Positions 35,275 through 47,673 of a stretch of DNA of 64,000 nt are shown here, piece after piece. The stretch lies in the NCBI RefSeq assembly GCF_014199415.1, contig NZ_JACIJN010000004.1, forward strand, positions 186,001-250,000. The letters are read 5' to 3'. Under the pieces are notes generated by a model, which worked only from the letters and a program-made list of their open reading frames with translations, searched no databases and was not told the origin of the DNA. This DNA comes from Sphingomonas endophytica. Its GTDB lineage: Bacteria; Pseudomonadota; Alphaproteobacteria; Sphingomonadales; Sphingomonadaceae. Every line of letters starts with the position of its first letter. Position 1 is the stretch's first letter. A program made the position numbers and the translations under genes.

Positions 35275-35558
35275 CAATGCTCCGGCGGAAAGATGCTGCG
35301 GTTTTCGATCTCGTCCAGTTCCGCGTCGGTGAAGCAGGGGGCGACCGCCTCTAGGGGCGACAGGTCCATCAGGCCACGGAACCGTCCCGGCGTCCGCCGG
35401 GCGGGCACCGGCGGGTCGATCGGGACCAGCTTGGCATAGGGCACGCCCGCCTTGGCCAGCACGATCTCCTCGCCCGCATGGGCGCGTTCGATCAGCCGCG
35501 ACAATTGCGTCTTGGCTTCGTGAACGTTGAAGGTCTTCTGCGGATCGGCCTTGGCCAT
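35274..35558 (-). CDS. Type II antitoxin, Phd/YefM family
   Basis: The 94-residue product begins MAKADPQKTFNVHEAKTQLS followed by RLIERAHAGEEIVLAKAGVP and YAKLVPI, the Phd/YefM DNA-binding fold. Its C-terminal half (FTDAELDEIENRSIFPPE) would wrap the toxin. GAGGAG lies seven bases before the ATG. It is the first gene of the pair and overlaps vapC by one base. Antitoxins of this family repress their own promoter, so it may also influence cobT. The gap to cobS is 46 bases. Confidence 0.92.
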   Translation of the reverse strand: MAKADPQKTFNVHEAKTQLSRLIERAHAGEEIVLAKAGVPYAKLVPIDPPVPARRTPGRFRGLMDLSPLEAVAPCFTDAELDEIENRSIFPPEH

Positions 35559-35604
35559 CGCCCGTCTCCTCGGGTGGACTAAGTAGCTTGGTCCACCCCC
35601 GGCA

Positions 35605-36609
35605 TCAAGCTTTCGCCACCACGCTCTCGGGCAGGTCCTTCCCGAACACGCGCTGGTAATATTCCGCCACCAGCGCGCGCTCCGCCTCGTCGCACTTGTT
35701 GAGGAACGACAGCCGGAACGCAAAACCGACATCGCCGAAGATCAGCGCGTTCTGCGCCCAGGTGATGACCGTCCGCGGGCTCATTACGGTCGAGATGTCG
35801 CCGTTGACGAAGCCCTTGCGCGTCAGGTCGGCGACGCGGACCATGTTCTCGACCAGCTTCTTGCCCTCGGGCTTGTCATATTCGCCCGACTTGGCGAGCA
35901 CGATCTGCGCCTCGGTGACCGCCGGCAGATAATTGAGCGTGACGACCACGTTCCAGCGGTCCATCTGCCCCTGATTGATCTGCTGCGTGCCGTGATACAG
36001 CCCGCTCGTATCGCCCAGCCCGACGGTATTGGCGGTCGCGAACAGCCGGAAATACGGATTCGGGCGGATCACGCGATTCTGGTCGAGCAATGTCAGCTTG
36101 CCCTCGGTCTCCAGCACGCGCTGGATCACGAACATCACATCCGGGCGTCCGGCGTCATATTCGTCGAACACCAAAGCGGTCGGGGTCTGGAGCGCCCACG
36201 GCAACAGCCCTTCGCGGAACTCGGTGACCTGCTGCCCGTCGCGCAGCACGATCGCATCGCGCCCGACCAGATCGATGCGGCTGATGTGGGCGTCGAGGTT
36301 GATGCGGATGCACGGCCATTTCAGCCGCGCCGCGACCTGCTCGATATGACTCGACTTACCGGTGCCGTGATAGCCTTGCACCATCACGCGGCGATTGTGC
36401 GCGAAACCCGCGACGATCGCCAGCGTCGTGTCGGGATCGAAGACATAGGCGGGGTCGAGATCGGGCACGCGCTCGTCCGCCTCGGAGAAGGCCGGCACCT
36501 CCATGTCGGTGTCGATGCCGAACAGGTCGCGCACGCGCACCATCTTGTCGGGTGCGTCGAGGATCGTGGTGTCGCGGCTGTCGGGCTGCGTGTTCGGGAT
36601 ATCGGTCAT
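35605..36609 (-). CDS. cobS: Aerobic cobaltochelatase subunit CobS
   Basis: The 334-residue AAA+ protein has a short N-terminus ([20 protein letters not shown]), Walker [21 protein letters not shown], Walker [21 protein letters not shown], sensor region [20 protein letters not shown], and a C-terminal helical lid ending in LPESVVAKA. It provides ATP hydrolysis for CobNST. The ATG at 36609 is preferred; further in-frame starts to 36861 overlap the region upstream of the divergent VOC gene. It is separated from cobT by the toxin-antitoxin pair. Confidence 0.94.
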   Translation of the reverse strand: MTDIPNTQPDSRDTTILDAPDKMVRVRDLFGIDTDMEVPAFSEADERVPDLDPAYVFDPDTTLAIVAGFAHNRRVMVQGYHGTGKSSHIEQVAARLKWPCIRINLDAHISRIDLVGRDAIVLRDGQQVTEFREGLLPWALQTPTALVFDEYDAGRPDVMFVIQRVLETEGKLTLLDQNRVIRPNPYFRLFATANTVGLGDTSGLYHGTQQINQGQMDRWNVVVTLNYLPAVTEAQIVLAKSGEYDKPEGKKLVENMVRVADLTRKGFVNGDISTVMSPRTVITWAQNALIFGDVGFAFRLSFLNKCDEAERALVAEYYQRVFGKDLPESVVAKA

Positions 36610-36811
36610 GCGTTGGCGCCGTTCGCTGGAGTTTTCCGACCACTGCGAAGCCGGCGCGCCCGCGTCAACCCGCCGCACGCCTCGCCCGGCCGGGTCGGGG
36701 CTGGAGAACGCGGGATGAACGCACGCCTTTGGCGCCGGTTTCCCGGCACTTGCCGCGCGCAGGCGTTGGCGCATGATGCGGCGATAACGACTCGGGGAGA
36801 GGGCGAGCGCG

Positions 36812-37225
36812 ATGCGGATGATCTTCATCAACCTGCCGGTCGGCGATGTGGCGCGCGCCACCGCCTTCTACCAGGCGATCGGGTTCGAGCAGAATCCCGA
36901 CTTCTCCAACGACGTCGCCTCGGCGATGCGCTGGTCCGACGCGATCAGCGTCATGCTGCTCGACCATGGCTTCTACGCGACCTTCACCGACAAGCCGATC
37001 GCCGACACGCATCAGGTGAGCGCCGCGCTCTTCTGCCTGTCGTTTGATGATCGCGCCGCGGTGGATGCGATCCACGCCGCCGCGCGGAGCGCCGGCGGAA
37101 AGGAAACGCGCCCGATTGTCGATCAGCACTTCATGTACGGCGGCGCGTTCGAAGACCCCGACGGTCACATCTGGGAGACGGTGCATATGGACATGTCCGC
37201 CGCCCCGGCAGGAGAGGCAGCATGA
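36812..37225 (+). CDS. VOC-family protein (glyoxalase/bleomycin-resistance fold)
   Basis: The 137-residue product opens [20 protein letters not shown] with [12 protein letters not shown], the first VOC strand-helix unit, and closes [20 protein letters not shown], where D-P-D-G-x-x-W-E carries the usual metal Glu. It looks like the YaeR/PhnB-related lactoylglutathione-lyase-like group, and its substrate cannot be predicted. It is the first of three overlapping VOC genes (ATGA junction with the next). Confidence 0.85.
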   Translation: MRMIFINLPVGDVARATAFYQAIGFEQNPDFSNDVASAMRWSDAISVMLLDHGFYATFTDKPIADTHQVSAALFCLSFDDRAAVDAIHAAARSAGGKETRPIVDQHFMYGGAFEDPDGHIWETVHMDMSAAPAGEAA

Positions 37226-37998
37226 GGAACCCGCACGGCACTCCGATCTGGTACGAATATCACGCCGCCGACGCCGACCGCGCACAGGCTTTCTACGAAC
37301 GATTGTTCGGCTGGCAGGTCGCGCCATCGGGCGACGTGGCGGGGATGGACTATCGGATCGTCAGCACGGCGGGCGGCGAGGGCGTCGCGGGGCTGATGCC
37401 GCGCCCCCACCCCGACGCGACGCCGGGCTGGCTGTTCTATGTCGGGGTCGACGATGTCGACGCCGCGATCGCAACCGCGCAGGACGCAGGCGGCACGATG
37501 CTGATGCCGCCGGTCGACATGGACGGCGTCGGGCGCATGGCGCTGCTCGCCGATCCCGAGGGGCGACCCTTCTACGTGATGCGGGGCGCGATGGACCAGC
37601 CGTCGCGCGCCTTCGTCACCCCGCCCTATGACGGGCCGGGGCAGATGGTCTGGAACGAGCTGACCGCGCCCGATCAGGAACGCGCACTGGCTTTCTATGC
37701 GCGCGTGTTCGGCTGGCGGCACGAGGGCGGGATGCCGATGGGACCGCTCGGCGAGTATAAGTTCGTGCACGCCGGCGACACCTGTCTCGGCGCGACGATG
37801 CCGGTGTTGCCGGACGGAGTGCCGGGTTGGCTCTTCTACGCACAGGTCGACGACATCGACGCGGCGGTCGCGCGCGTGGTCGAGGGCGGCGGCACCGTCC
37901 TGCAAGGCCCCGATCCGATCCCGCACGACCATTTCTCGGTCGTCGCCGCCGACCCGGACGGCGCACGGATCGGCTTTGTCGGGACGCGGTCGGCGTGA
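37222..37998 (+). CDS. Two-domain VOC-family protein
   Basis: The 258-residue product contains two VOC units in tandem. The first starts PIWYEYHAADADRAQAFYER with LFGWQ, and the second near residue 134 with MVWNELTAPDQERALAFYAR and VFGWRHEGG. Each ends in a D-P-E/D-G-x segment (LLADPEGRPFYVM; AADPDGARIGFVG). Such didomain proteins are annotated as glyoxalase-like or CFP-30B-like. It overlaps the genes before and after it by four bases. Confidence 0.85.
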   Translation: MRNPHGTPIWYEYHAADADRAQAFYERLFGWQVAPSGDVAGMDYRIVSTAGGEGVAGLMPRPHPDATPGWLFYVGVDDVDAAIATAQDAGGTMLMPPVDMDGVGRMALLADPEGRPFYVMRGAMDQPSRAFVTPPYDGPGQMVWNELTAPDQERALAFYARVFGWRHEGGMPMGPLGEYKFVHAGDTCLGATMPVLPDGVPGWLFYAQVDDIDAAVARVVEGGGTVLQGPDPIPHDHFSVVAADPDGARIGFVGTRSA

Positions 37999-38468
37999 CC
38001 GACAAGGTGACGACCTGGATCTGGTGCAACGGCACCGCCGAGGAACAGGCGCGCTTCTATACCGCGCTGCTCCCCGACAGCGCGATCGACCGGTTCCTGC
38101 GCGCGCCACTCGACTATCCCGGCAGCGCGGCGGGCAAGGTGCTGACGGTCGAGTTCACGCTGGCCGGTCGCCGGTTCGCGCTGCTCGACGGCGGCCCCGG
38201 CCCGCAGCACAGCGCGGCGATGTCGCTGTCGGTCGACTGCATCGATCAGGCCGAGGTCGATCGCTATTGGGAGGCGTTTCTCGGCGATGGCGGCACGGAG
38301 ATGCAGTGCGGCTGGCTCAAGGATCGCTGGGGCGTGGCATGGCAGATCGTGCCGCGCCGCCTGACCGAGTTGATGAACGACCCGCGGCACGCGGCGAAGG
38401 CGATGGCGGCGATGATGGAGATGATGCGGATCGACGTCGCCGCGCTGGAACGTGCGATCGCCTCTTGA
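37995..38468 (+). CDS. VOC-family protein, PhnB/3-dmu-9_3-mt type
   Basis: The 157-residue product starts at GTG inside GTGA, overlapping the previous stop. It has WIWCNGTAEEQARFYTALLP, FTLAGRRFALLDGGPGPQHS and CGWLKDRWGVAWQIVPRRLT, which match the PhnB-like VOC branch often labelled 3-demethylubiquinone methyltransferase-like. True ubiquinone activity is not implied. The last gene of the VOC trio, it ends 138 bases before sdhB. Confidence 0.85.
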   Translation: MTDKVTTWIWCNGTAEEQARFYTALLPDSAIDRFLRAPLDYPGSAAGKVLTVEFTLAGRRFALLDGGPGPQHSAAMSLSVDCIDQAEVDRYWEAFLGDGGTEMQCGWLKDRWGVAWQIVPRRLTELMNDPRHAAKAMAAMMEMMRIDVAALERAIAS

Positions 38469-38606
38469 GCCGCCGGGCATAATAGCTAACTAGGCGGGCG
38501 ACGGGCATGTTTGCGGCCAGCCTCGCGATCGTGTACCCGCCGCCCGAGTAATGGCGCCGGTGCGCCTTCTGTGCGCCGACGATTCTGACCAAGACGAGAC
38601 GCGCGC

Positions 38607-39389
38607 ATGGCCGAGTTCACGCTCCCGAAGAACAGCAAGATCAAGGGCGGGCAGAAGCATCCGTCGCCGCAGCCCGGCGGCACGATGCGCAACTTCAAGG
38701 TGTATCGCTACGATCCCGACTCGGGCGAGAACCCGCGTTACGACACGTTCGAGGTCAATCTCGACGAATGCGGGCCGATGGTCCTCGACGCGCTCATCAA
38801 GATCAAGTCGGAGCAGGATCCGTCGCTCACCTTCCGGCGCTCGTGCCGCGAAGGCATCTGCGGTTCGTGCTCGATGAATATCGATGGGCGCAACGGCCTC
38901 GCCTGCACCACCGCGATCGAGGACGTGAAGGGCGAGATCAAGATCACGCCGCTGCCCGCGATGGACGTCATCAAGGATCTGGTCCCCGATTTCACGCGCT
39001 TCTACGCGCAATATGCGTCGATCACGCCGTGGCTCCAGACCGTCACCCCGCCGCCCGCCGGCAAGGAACGGCTCCAGTCGCCCGAGGAGCGCGCCAAGCT
39101 CGACGGCCTGTACGAGTGCATCCTGTGCGCGTGCTGCTCGACCTCGTGCCCCAGCTACTGGTGGAACAGCGACAAGTTCCTCGGTCCGGCGATCCTGCTC
39201 CAGGCCTATCGCTGGCTCGCCGACAGCCGCGACGAGATGACCGGCGAGCGGCTCGACGCGCTGGAGGATCCGTTCCGCCTCTATCGCTGCCACACGATCA
39301 TGAATTGCGCGAACACCTGCCCCAAGGGGCTGTCGCCCGCCAAGGCGATCGCGGAGATCAAGAAGATGGAAGTCGAGCGGCTGGTCTGA
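38607..39389 (+). CDS. sdhB: Succinate dehydrogenase iron-sulfur subunit
   Basis: The 260-residue protein carries all three clusters of complex II subunit B. The [2Fe-2S] site is C80, C85, C88 and C100 ([15 protein letters not shown]); the second set is C171, C174, C177 and C181 ([16 protein letters not shown]); and the third is C228, C234 and C238 ([15 protein letters not shown]). It relays electrons from the flavoprotein to quinone. sdhC, sdhD and sdhA are not upstream, where they are in many bacteria; VOC genes are there instead. A strong terminator follows at 39431. Confidence 0.96.
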   Translation: MAEFTLPKNSKIKGGQKHPSPQPGGTMRNFKVYRYDPDSGENPRYDTFEVNLDECGPMVLDALIKIKSEQDPSLTFRRSCREGICGSCSMNIDGRNGLACTTAIEDVKGEIKITPLPAMDVIKDLVPDFTRFYAQYASITPWLQTVTPPPAGKERLQSPEERAKLDGLYECILCACCSTSCPSYWWNSDKFLGPAILLQAYRWLADSRDEMTGERLDALEDPFRLYRCHTIMNCANTCPKGLSPAKAIAEIKKMEVERLV

Positions 39390-39430
39390 CGCCGGGCGCT
39401 CGCCGCCATCATCGCGAGCGGAGCAACACG

Positions 39431-39463
39431 AACCAGCGCCCTGTCCGGGGCGCTGGTTTTTTT
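39431..39463 (+). terminator. Rho-independent terminator after sdhB
   Basis: ACCAGCGCC-CTGTCC-GGGGCGCTGGT forms a nine-pair stem followed by seven T (39457-39463). It lies 41 bases after the sdhB stop, so sdhB is separated from zapE. Confidence 0.9.
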
Positions 39464-39681
39464 GTGCGCCCGTTCGCGACCGGGGTCGCCGATTGGGGCC
39501 GCCGATTGCCTTCATCGCGCTACCGCCCGCGTCGGATGGAAGGTATTTTCGTGGTCGCTCCGGTACCCACGGCGGTGAGAGCGGCACCCGGCGCTACCGG
39601 CGCGCGACTTGATCCGCCGCGCCGGCTCGCCCAAAGCAGCCGCTTATTGTGCACAGCAACATCGACGCTGGAAGGAACGAC

Positions 39682-40776
39682 ATGGGCAAGGTGCTGGCCG
39701 CCTATCAATCGCTGATCGCGGCCGACGAACTGCGTCCCGATCCCGAGCAGGCCGCCGGCGCCGCCCGCCTCGACGCGCTGGCTGCCGAACTGGAGAAGCC
39801 GCGCACCACCGGCCTGTTCCGACGCCGCACGATTCCCGCGCGCGGCATCTACATGTGGGGCGGCGTTGGACGCGGTAAGTCGATGTTGATGGACCTCTTT
39901 TTCCACCACGTCGATATCGCCAAGAAGCGCCGCGTCCACTTCGCCGAGTTCATGCTGGAGGTTCACGCCCGCCTCGCCGCCGAGCGCCGCAAGGAACAGG
40001 GCGACCCCATCTTCCCGGTCGCCGAGGCGCTCGCCGAGGAGGCGCGGCTGCTCGCCTTTGACGAGATGATGGTCACCAACTCGCCCGACGCGATGATCCT
40101 GTCGCGGCTGTTCACCGCGCTGATCGAGGCGGGCGTGACGGTGGTGACGACCAGCAACCGCGCGCCCGCCGACCTCTACAAGAATGGCCTTAATCGCGAG
40201 CATTTCCTTGGCTTTATCGCGCTGGTCGAGGAGCGGCTGGACGTGATCGCGCTCAACGGTCCGGTCGATTACCGCCGCGACCGGCTCGGCGCGCAGAAGA
40301 CGTGGTGCGTGCCCAACGGCGAGCAGGCGACCGCCGACCTCTCCGCCGCCTTCTTCCGTCTCACCGACTATCCGCCCGAAGATCGCCAGCACGTCCCGTC
40401 CGAGAAGTTGGTCGTGCAGGGCCGCACGTTGCGCGTGCCCAAGACGTTGAAAGGCGTCGCAGTTTTCGCGTTCAAGAAATTGTGCGGCGAAGCGCGCGGG
40501 GCCGCCGACTATCTCGCGATCGCCCGCCGCTATCATACCGTGATCCTCGTCGGCATCCCGGTGCTTGGGCCGGACAATCGAAATGAAGCCGCGCGCTTCG
40601 TCCAGCTGATCGACGCGCTATATGAGCATAAGGTCAAGTTGCTGGCGTCCGCCGATGCCGAACCCGACCAGCTCTATCCGCAAGGCGACGGCGCGTTCGA
40701 GTTCCAGCGGACAGTCAGCCGGCTGGACGAGATGCGCTCCGAAAGCTACCTCGCCGAAGGTCATGGCGCGGCTTAA
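39682..40776 (+). CDS. zapE: AFG1-like ATPase, cell division protein ZapE
   Basis: The 364-residue product is an AFG1/LACE1-type P-loop ATPase: IYMWGGVGRGKSMLMDLFFH (Walker A near residue 60-68), LLAFDEMMVTNSPDAMILSR (Walker B), VTVVTTSNRAPADLYKNGLN (sensor I), then FLGFIALVEERLDVIALNGP. ZapE interacts with FtsZ in E. coli, while the mitochondrial relative handles respiratory-chain proteins. Placement between sdhB and mdh is conserved in alphaproteobacteria as I recall. The ATG at 39682 has GGAAGGA upstream. Confidence 0.93.
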   Translation: MGKVLAAYQSLIAADELRPDPEQAAGAARLDALAAELEKPRTTGLFRRRTIPARGIYMWGGVGRGKSMLMDLFFHHVDIAKKRRVHFAEFMLEVHARLAAERRKEQGDPIFPVAEALAEEARLLAFDEMMVTNSPDAMILSRLFTALIEAGVTVVTTSNRAPADLYKNGLNREHFLGFIALVEERLDVIALNGPVDYRRDRLGAQKTWCVPNGEQATADLSAAFFRLTDYPPEDRQHVPSEKLVVQGRTLRVPKTLKGVAVFAFKKLCGEARGAADYLAIARRYHTVILVGIPVLGPDNRNEAARFVQLIDALYEHKVKLLASADAEPDQLYPQGDGAFEFQRTVSRLDEMRSESYLAEGHGAA

Positions 40777-41856
<1,080 letters not shown>

Positions 41857-41858
41857 TC

Positions 41859-42385
41859 GTGGAAGGTACGTCCGTCCCTGCCCTGCGACGTCTGCTCGTC
41901 GCCGCGCTATGCGCGGTGGGGACGGCTGCCAGTCCGGCGAATGCGAAAGCGCGAGCGCCCGCGTCGCCGGAGGAGATCGTCGCCGGCGTCCGCTCATGTG
42001 TGGTAAGTGTCGGGCCTGCCGGTCTCGATCAGGCACGGCTCGCGGCGGACGGCTGGTCCAAGGCGTCGATCTCGTCGAAAGACGGAAAGCCGGTTGAAAG
42101 CCCCCTCATCGTGTACGGCAAGGGTCGTTTGATGATGGTGTCGACCACGCCGGCGCGCGGGACGTCACAACTCTGCACGGTGATGGCCGACATTGGCTCG
42201 GTTTCTGCGTTCCCCGGCATTCAGGCGGCTATGGCCAATGCTTATGGCGCGCCATTTAAGGACGACGGCAAGGGCGAACAGTTTTTCGCCGCGCCAGACC
42301 ATCGTTACATCGATCTCGCATCTACCGGCAACAACGACCGCCCCTCGATCCGGGCCGCTGTCGTCTATGTCTCTCGGGAGTCAAA

Positions 42386-42389
<4 letters not shown>
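41859..42389 (+). CDS. Predicted secreted protein of unknown function
   Basis: The 176-residue product starts at GTG, two bases after the mdh stop. It has an apparent signal peptide ([20 protein letters not shown], with ANA before the likely cut). The mature part contains two cysteines ([24 protein letters not shown]) that could form a disulfide. Phrases such as [15 protein letters not shown] and [20 protein letters not shown] do not match a family I know. It overlaps the sucD ATG by four bases. Its codon bias looks a little less GC-rich than its neighbours (for example ATGGCCAATGCTTATGGC). It occupies the place where sucC would be expected. Confidence 0.7.
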
Positions 42390-43276
<887 letters not shown>

Positions 43277-43286
43277 GACGACCCGA

Positions 43287-43370
43287 CGTCATCCCGGCGG
43301 AGAGGCCGGGATCCAGAGCGGCAGGCGGGCCGCTCGCGGCTCTGGACCCCGGCCTTTCGTCGGGGTGACG
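43287..43370. repeat. Inverted-repeat element between sucD and sucA
   Basis: GTCATCCCGGCGGAGAGGCC with GGGATCCAGAGC on the left pairs with GCTCTGGACCCCGGCC and TTCGTCGGGGTGACG on the right. It belongs to the same family as the elements near 55643 and 63521, and it sits inside an expected operon. Confidence 0.8.
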
Positions 43371-43407
43371 CGTAAAAGAAGCAGCCGAGCGGCCGGGGAA
43401 GCGTGAC

Positions 43408-46377
43408 ATGGGCTACGAAGGCCAGGATTTCAGCGACATCGCCGGAGGCGTCAGCCCCCAGTTCATCGACGCGCTCTATGCGCGCTTCAAGGAATCGCCC
43501 GACTCGGTCGACACCGGCTGGCGCAATTTCTTCGAAGGGCTCGAGGGCTCGATGAACGCGCCGTCCTGGACCAACAAGCGTTGGCCGCTGACCACCACCG
43601 ACGACCTGACCGCCGGGCTCGACCCGACGCAGATGGAGCCGGCCCCCAAGCCCGTGAAGGGCGGCAAGCTCGCCGCCGCCCCGGCCGCCGCAGCGCCGTC
43701 GCAGGACGCGATCGTCAAGGCGGCGGCGGACTCGATCCGCGCGCAGCTTTTGATCCGCACCTATCGCGTGCGCGGGCACCTCGCCGCCAACCTCGATCCG
43801 CTCGGTCTGTCGGGCCTGCGCGAGCTGCCGGCCGATCTGACCACCGAATATCACGGCTTCTCCGACAGCGACATCGACCGCCCGGTCTATCTCGGCGGCT
43901 CGCTGGGGCTGCAATGGGCGACGATCCGCGAATTGGTCGACACGCTGCGCGCCAATTACTGCGGGAATGTCGGGCTCGAGTTCATGCACATCGCCGATGT
44001 CGAGGAGCGCAAGTTCCTCCAGGAGCGCATGGAAGGCAAGGACAAGCAGGTCGAGTTCACCGCGCAGGGCAAGAAGGCGATCCTCAACAAGGTGATCGAG
44101 GCCGAGCAGTGGGAGAAGTTCCTCGGCCGCAAGTACGTCGGCACGAAGCGCTTCGGGCTCGACGGCGGCGAGAGCATGATCCCCGCGCTGGAAAGCGTCA
44201 TCAAGTACGGCGGCGCAGCGGGCGTCAACGAGATCGTGTTCGGCATGGCGCACCGCGGCCGCCTGAACGTGCTCGCCAACGTCATGGGCAAGCCGTTGCG
44301 CGTGATCTTCCATGAGTTTGCGGGCGGTTCGGCCAACCCCGACGATATCGGCGGTTCGGGTGACGTGAAGTATCACCTCGGCACCTCGACCGACCGCGAG
44401 TTCGACGGGCATCACGTCCATATGTCGCTGGTCGCGAACCCGTCGCACCTCGAGGCGGCCGATCCGGTGGTCCTCGGCAAGATCCGCGCGATCCAGCATA
44501 TCGCGGGCGATCTGGAGACGCATTCGCGCTCGCTGCCGGTGCTGATCCACGGTGACGCGGCGTTCGCGGGCCAGGGCATCGTCTGGGAATGCCTCGGCTT
44601 CTCAGGCATCCGCGGCTACAACACCGGCGGCTGCGTCCACTTCGTCATCAACAACCAGATCGGCTTCACGACCAGCCCGCAATTCGCGCGCTCGTCGCCC
44701 TACCCGTCCGACGTCGCGAAGGGCGTGCAGGCGCCGATCTTCCACGTCAACGGCGACGATCCCGAGGCGGTGACCTTCGCGACCAAGATGGCGATCGAAT
44801 ATCGGCAGAAGTTCCACCGCGACGTCGTGATCGACATGTGGTGCTATCGCCGCTTCGGCCATAACGAAGGCGACGAGCCCGGCTTCACCCAGCCGCTGAT
44901 GTACAAGGCGATCCGCGAGCATCCGCCGGTCAGCGACGTCTACAGCAAGCGATTGATCGCCGAGGGCGTGATCGATCAGGCGTGGCTCGACGACAACGTC
45001 ACGCAATATGTCACGTTGCTCGAAGGCGAGTTCGAGGCGGGCGCGGGCTACAAGCCGAACAAGGCCGACTGGTTCGCGGGTCGCTGGTCGGGCTTGCACG
45101 CCCCCGCCGACGCCGAGAGCGCGCGGCGCAGCGTCGAGACCGGGATCGAGCAGAAGCTGTTCGACTCGATCGGCCGCACGCTGACCACGGTTCCAGAGAC
45201 GATCGCGATCCACAAGACGCTGTCGCGCGTGCTCGATGCCAAGCGCCAGATGTTCGAAACCGGCAGCAACTTCGACTGGGCGACCGGCGAAGCGCTGGCG
45301 TTCGGCTCGCTGCTCCACGAGGGCTATGGCGTCCGCCTGTCGGGTCAGGATTCGGGTCGCGGCACCTTCTCGCAACGCCATGCGGTGTGGGTCGACCAGA
45401 CCGACGAACACAAGTTCGTGCCGCTGTGGACGATTCCGCACGGCAGCTTCGAGGTGCTCGACAGCCCGCTCTCCGAATATGGCGTGCTCGGGTTCGAGTA
45501 CGGCTATGCGCTCGCGGACCCGAAGACGCTGGTGATGTGGGAGGCGCAGTTCGGCGATTTCGTCAACGGCGCGCAGATCATGATCGACCAGTTCATCGCC
45601 TCGGGCGAAGCCAAGTGGCTGCGCGCCAACGGGCTGGTGATGCTGTTGCCGCACGGCTACGAAGGTCAGGGTCCGGAGCATAGCTCGGCCCGTCCCGAGC
45701 GCTTCCTGCAGCTGTGCGCAGGCGACAATATCCAGGTCGCGAACTGCACCACGCCGGCGAACTACTTCCACCTGCTGCGCCGGCAGATGCATCGCAACTT
45801 CCGCAAGCCGCTGGTGGTGTTCACGCCCAAGTCGCTGCTGCGCCACAAGCTGGCGGTGAGCAGCGCGGCGGACTTCCTCGGCGACTCGCACTTCCGCCGC
45901 ATCCTCTCCGACCCGTCGGCACCGGCGGATACCGAGACGAAGCGGCTGGTGCTGTGCACCGGCAAGGTCTCCTACGACCTGATGGAAGCGCGCGACGCCG
46001 CGGGCGACAAGAACACGCAGATCGTCCGCGTCGAGCAGCTTTACCCGTTCCCGACCGAAGCGCTCGCCGCCCGGATCGCGCGGATGCCTAACCTCGAGGA
46101 TGTGATCTGGGCGCAGGAAGAGCCGCGCAACAACGGTTACTGGTTCTTCGTCGAGCCGTTCATCGAGGAAGCGCTGGGCATCGCCAAGGCGCGCGTCGCG
46201 CGGCCACGCTACGCCGGGCGGACCGCGGCTGCGTCGCCCGCAACCGGCCTAATGAAGCGTCACCAGGCGGAGCAGGGCGCGCTGATCGCCGACGCGCTGG
46301 GCCATAACGTGCGCGACGAGATTCGTCGCACGCGCGAGGCCGAGACGACCAAGAAGGCAGCGGCGCCGACCGCCTGA
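43408..46377 (+). CDS. sucA: 2-oxoglutarate dehydrogenase E1 component
   Basis: The 989-residue thiamine-diphosphate enzyme decarboxylates 2-oxoglutarate. It opens with the E1 N-terminal motif ISPQF-type ([20 protein letters not shown]), then [36 protein letters not shown], and the cofactor site [20 protein letters not shown] with [10 protein letters not shown]. The C-terminal part has [13 protein letters not shown] and [20 protein letters not shown]. The length is normal. It is followed by sucB after 73 bases. Confidence 0.97.
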   Translation: MGYEGQDFSDIAGGVSPQFIDALYARFKESPDSVDTGWRNFFEGLEGSMNAPSWTNKRWPLTTTDDLTAGLDPTQMEPAPKPVKGGKLAAAPAAAAPSQDAIVKAAADSIRAQLLIRTYRVRGHLAANLDPLGLSGLRELPADLTTEYHGFSDSDIDRPVYLGGSLGLQWATIRELVDTLRANYCGNVGLEFMHIADVEERKFLQERMEGKDKQVEFTAQGKKAILNKVIEAEQWEKFLGRKYVGTKRFGLDGGESMIPALESVIKYGGAAGVNEIVFGMAHRGRLNVLANVMGKPLRVIFHEFAGGSANPDDIGGSGDVKYHLGTSTDREFDGHHVHMSLVANPSHLEAADPVVLGKIRAIQHIAGDLETHSRSLPVLIHGDAAFAGQGIVWECLGFSGIRGYNTGGCVHFVINNQIGFTTSPQFARSSPYPSDVAKGVQAPIFHVNGDDPEAVTFATKMAIEYRQKFHRDVVIDMWCYRRFGHNEGDEPGFTQPLMYKAIREHPPVSDVYSKRLIAEGVIDQAWLDDNVTQYVTLLEGEFEAGAGYKPNKADWFAGRWSGLHAPADAESARRSVETGIEQKLFDSIGRTLTTVPETIAIHKTLSRVLDAKRQMFETGSNFDWATGEALAFGSLLHEGYGVRLSGQDSGRGTFSQRHAVWVDQTDEHKFVPLWTIPHGSFEVLDSPLSEYGVLGFEYGYALADPKTLVMWEAQFGDFVNGAQIMIDQFIASGEAKWLRANGLVMLLPHGYEGQGPEHSSARPERFLQLCAGDNIQVANCTTPANYFHLLRRQMHRNFRKPLVVFTPKSLLRHKLAVSSAADFLGDSHFRRILSDPSAPADTETKRLVLCTGKVSYDLMEARDAAGDKNTQIVRVEQLYPFPTEALAARIARMPNLEDVIWAQEEPRNNGYWFFVEPFIEEALGIAKARVARPRYAGRTAAASPATGLMKRHQAEQGALIADALGHNVRDEIRRTREAETTKKAAAPTA

Positions 46378-46450
46378 CGATCATGGTCCCGGCCCGCGCC
46401 GGGATCTGCTAACGACACTGACGGCCACGGCCGCGACGACGAGGTTTGAG

Positions 46451-47662
46451 ATGGCAACCGAAGTTCTGGTCCCCACGCTGGGCGAATCGATCACCGAAGC
46501 GACGGTCGGCGAATGGCTGAAGCAGCCCGGCGATGCGGTCGCCGCCGACGAGCCGATTGCGAGCCTTGAGACCGACAAGGTCTCGGTCGAGGTCCCCTCG
46601 CCCGTTGCGGGCGTGATGGGCCAGCATGCGGTCAAGGTCGGCGACACGGTCGAGGTCGGTGCGCTGATCGCGACGATCGAGAGCGGCGACGGCGCGCCCG
46701 CCAAGAGCGCCGCGCCGCAGCCGGCGGTGACCGAGAGCCCGGCCTCGGCGCCCGCGTCCGCCCCGTCGGGTGATGCCGCCGCGGCGCTGTCGCCGTCGGT
46801 GCGCCGCGCGGTGCTTGAACACGGCGTCGACCCCTCGACGGTCAAGGGCACCGGCAAGGACGGTCGCCTGACCAAGGAAGACGTCGCCGCTGCGGCGTCG
46901 ACCAAGCCGGCGAGCGCGCCGGAAGCGCAGGCCACACCGGCTGCCGCTCCGGCGTCGGGCGGCCGCAAGGAAGAGCGCGTCAAGATGACGCGCCTGCGCC
47001 AGACGATCGCCAAGCGCCTGAAGGAAGCGCAGAACACCGCCGCGATGCTGACGACGTTCAACGACGTCGACATGACCGCGGTGATCGAGGCGCGGGCCAA
47101 GTACAAGGATCTGTTCGAGAAGAAGCACGGCGTCCGGCTGGGCTTCATGGGCTTCTTCGTGAAGGCCGCGACGATGGCGCTGAAGGACATCCCGTCGGTC
47201 AACGCCTCGGTCGAGGGCGACGAGATCGTCTATCACGATTACGCCGACATCTCGGTCGCGGTCAGCGCGCCGAACGGCCTCGTCGTCCCGGTGATCCGCG
47301 ATGCGCAGGACCTGTCGGTCGCGGGCATCGAGAAGACGATCGGCGACTTCGGCAAGCGCGCCAAGGACGGCACGCTCAAGATGGACGAGATGAAGGGCGG
47401 TACCTTCACGATCTCGAACGGCGGCGTGTTCGGCTCGCTGATGTCGACCCCGATCATCAACCCGCCGCAGTCGGCGGTGCTCGGCCTGCACCGGATCGAG
47501 GAGCGTCCGGTGGTGCGTGACGGTCAGGTCGTGGTGCGCCCGATGATGTATCTTGCGCTCAGCTACGATCACCGTCTGATCGACGGCCGCGAGGCGGTGA
47601 CCTTCCTTGTCGCGCTCAAGAACGCGATCGAGGATCCGACGCGCATCCTGATCGACCTGTAA
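46451..47662 (+). CDS. sucB: Dihydrolipoyl succinyltransferase (2-OGDH E2)
   Basis: The 403-residue E2 protein has one lipoyl domain with the modified Lys43 in [17 protein letters not shown], an Ala/Pro linker, the E1/E3-binding domain [20 protein letters not shown] with [12 protein letters not shown], and the catalytic domain ending in [20 protein letters not shown] with the active His. It transfers the succinyl group to CoA. The gene is followed 11 bases later by a DUF1877 gene rather than lpd. Confidence 0.97.
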   Translation: MATEVLVPTLGESITEATVGEWLKQPGDAVAADEPIASLETDKVSVEVPSPVAGVMGQHAVKVGDTVEVGALIATIESGDGAPAKSAAPQPAVTESPASAPASAPSGDAAAALSPSVRRAVLEHGVDPSTVKGTGKDGRLTKEDVAAAASTKPASAPEAQATPAAAPASGGRKEERVKMTRLRQTIAKRLKEAQNTAAMLTTFNDVDMTAVIEARAKYKDLFEKKHGVRLGFMGFFVKAATMALKDIPSVNASVEGDEIVYHDYADISVAVSAPNGLVVPVIRDAQDLSVAGIEKTIGDFGKRAKDGTLKMDEMKGGTFTISNGGVFGSLMSTPIINPPQSAVLGLHRIEERPVVRDGQVVVRPMMYLALSYDHRLIDGREAVTFLVALKNAIEDPTRILIDL

Positions 47663-47673
47663 GGAGTCGAGCG

